DNA from: Caproicibacter fermentans
GTDB lineage: Bacteria; Bacillota; Clostridia; Oscillospirales; Acutalibacteraceae
Assembly (NCBI RefSeq): GCF_009746625.1
Contig: NZ_VWXL01000052.1
Coordinates: 186,001-250,000, forward strand
Length of the DNA: 64,000 bases
Reading direction: 5' to 3'
Shown here: piece after piece, positions 63,625 through 64,000 of the stretch
How the letters are laid out: the number at the start of each line of letters is the position of its first letter
Numbering within the stretch: the stretch's first letter is position 1
The notes under the pieces: generated by a model
The model's database searches: none
The model's input: the letters and a program-made list of their open reading frames with translations, nothing else
Told to the model about the DNA's origin: nothing
Position numbers and translations under genes: made by a program

Positions 63625-64000
63625 ACGGAAACAGCCGGGCGCCGCGGTGCGGGCGGTCCAGACGGCGGAGCGGAGCTCGAATTTTTCGGAGCTGGACTCC
63701 TATGTGCCGCTGTGCGCCGGGGAGCGCCGCCTTTACGACGCGATGCGGGAAGCCGTGCCGCTGATCGACGCGGCAATCTGCAAGATTCTGCGTTTGGTCG
63801 GCGGCTTTACGGTTTCCTGCCCGAACCGGGATTCGGAACGGGAGCTGAACCGCTTTTTGCAGACCGTACAGGTGGGAGCGGACCGGCGGGGAATCGATAG
63901 CTTTTTGTCTTCGTACCTGGATCAGCTGCTCACCTACGGCAACGCAGTCGGGGAAATGGTGGTTCAGGGGGGGCGGCTTCGCGCGCTTTACAACGCTTCG
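63614..64000 (+). CDS. Phage portal protein, partial (runs off the window)
   Basis: The first 129 residues of a portal protein (SELDSYVPLCAGERRLYDAM, REAVPLIDAAICKILRLVGG, FLSSYLDQLLTYGNAVGEMV). The GNAVGEMV stretch is typical of portals. It overlaps the terminase by eleven bases. The 3' end lies outside the window. Confidence 0.85.
   Translation, partial: MLFKRKQPGAAVRAVQTAERSSNFSELDSYVPLCAGERRLYDAMREAVPLIDAAICKILRLVGGFTVSCPNRDSERELNRFLQTVQVGADRRGIDSFLSSYLDQLLTYGNAVGEMVVQGGRLRALYNAS

Overview
The window looks like a chromosomal segment of a moderately GC-rich Bacillota bacterium of the class Clostridia (Oscillospirales-like). The evidence is a single-chain glycyl-tRNA synthetase, DegV, YtrA-type GntR regulation, a BusR-type regulator, many AGGAGG ribosome binding sites with TTG or GTG starts, and a clostridial P2-like prophage. 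No rRNA, tRNA or CRISPR array was seen.

Region 1 (1-10.5 kb) is ordinary host chromosome: a YjbR-like protein, small hypotheticals, glyQS, a GtrA protein, three tandem paralogous membrane proteins, a flavodoxin-like reductase, a GT-A glycosyltransferase and dapB. Two gene graves lie here. One is the C-terminus of a 4Fe-4S aldo/keto reductase abutting glyQS. The other is a collapsed glycine-betaine ABC transporter beside dapB.

Region 2 (10.8-20.8 kb, nearly all minus strand) is a self-contained secretion locus. An ECF sigma factor and its membrane anti-sigma partner sit at the head. Four promoters of one architecture (TGTAAC, 13 bp, AGGTGTT) precede small exported or membrane proteins. A MacB-like ABC system (one ATPase, two FtsX-type permeases) is transcribed behind one of the exported proteins. 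Two further exported-protein genes are damaged, one by a frameshift and one by loss of its start. A leader of about 260 bp is duplicated. This resembles bacteriocin/exporter loci but matches none that I can name with certainty.

Region 3 (20.9-22.4 kb) holds a BusR-like c-di-AMP-type regulator, a DUF3892 protein and the 5' part of a peroxiredoxin gene.

Region 4 (22,357-57,722) is a 35.4-kb P2-like myophage prophage. It is inserted by a large serine recombinase into the peroxiredoxin gene, just before the catalytic cysteine codon. A 20-bp direct repeat marks both ends, and joining them restores a 238-aa reading frame. The order is recombinase, zinc-ribbon membrane protein, HsdR-N-like nuclease, repressor/operator, early genes (XRE proteins, SSB, methyltransferase, DUF3102 protein, primase-helicase), a sigma-like late regulator, packaging and head genes (GpA terminase, portal, protease-capsid fusion), contractile tail (sheath, tube, frameshifted E/E' chaperone, tape measure, X, D, W, J, I, fibres), lysis, and finally an AT-rich P-loop ATPase with its own promoter (a probable moron and defence candidate).

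Region 5 (57.7-61.9 kb) is host again: the peroxiredoxin 3' part, DegV, and a GntR/ABC-2 operon whose regulator has an out-of-frame ATG.

Region 6 (62.0-64.0 kb) begins a second, unrelated phage packaging cluster (small and large terminase, portal) with no integrase in view. It runs off the window.
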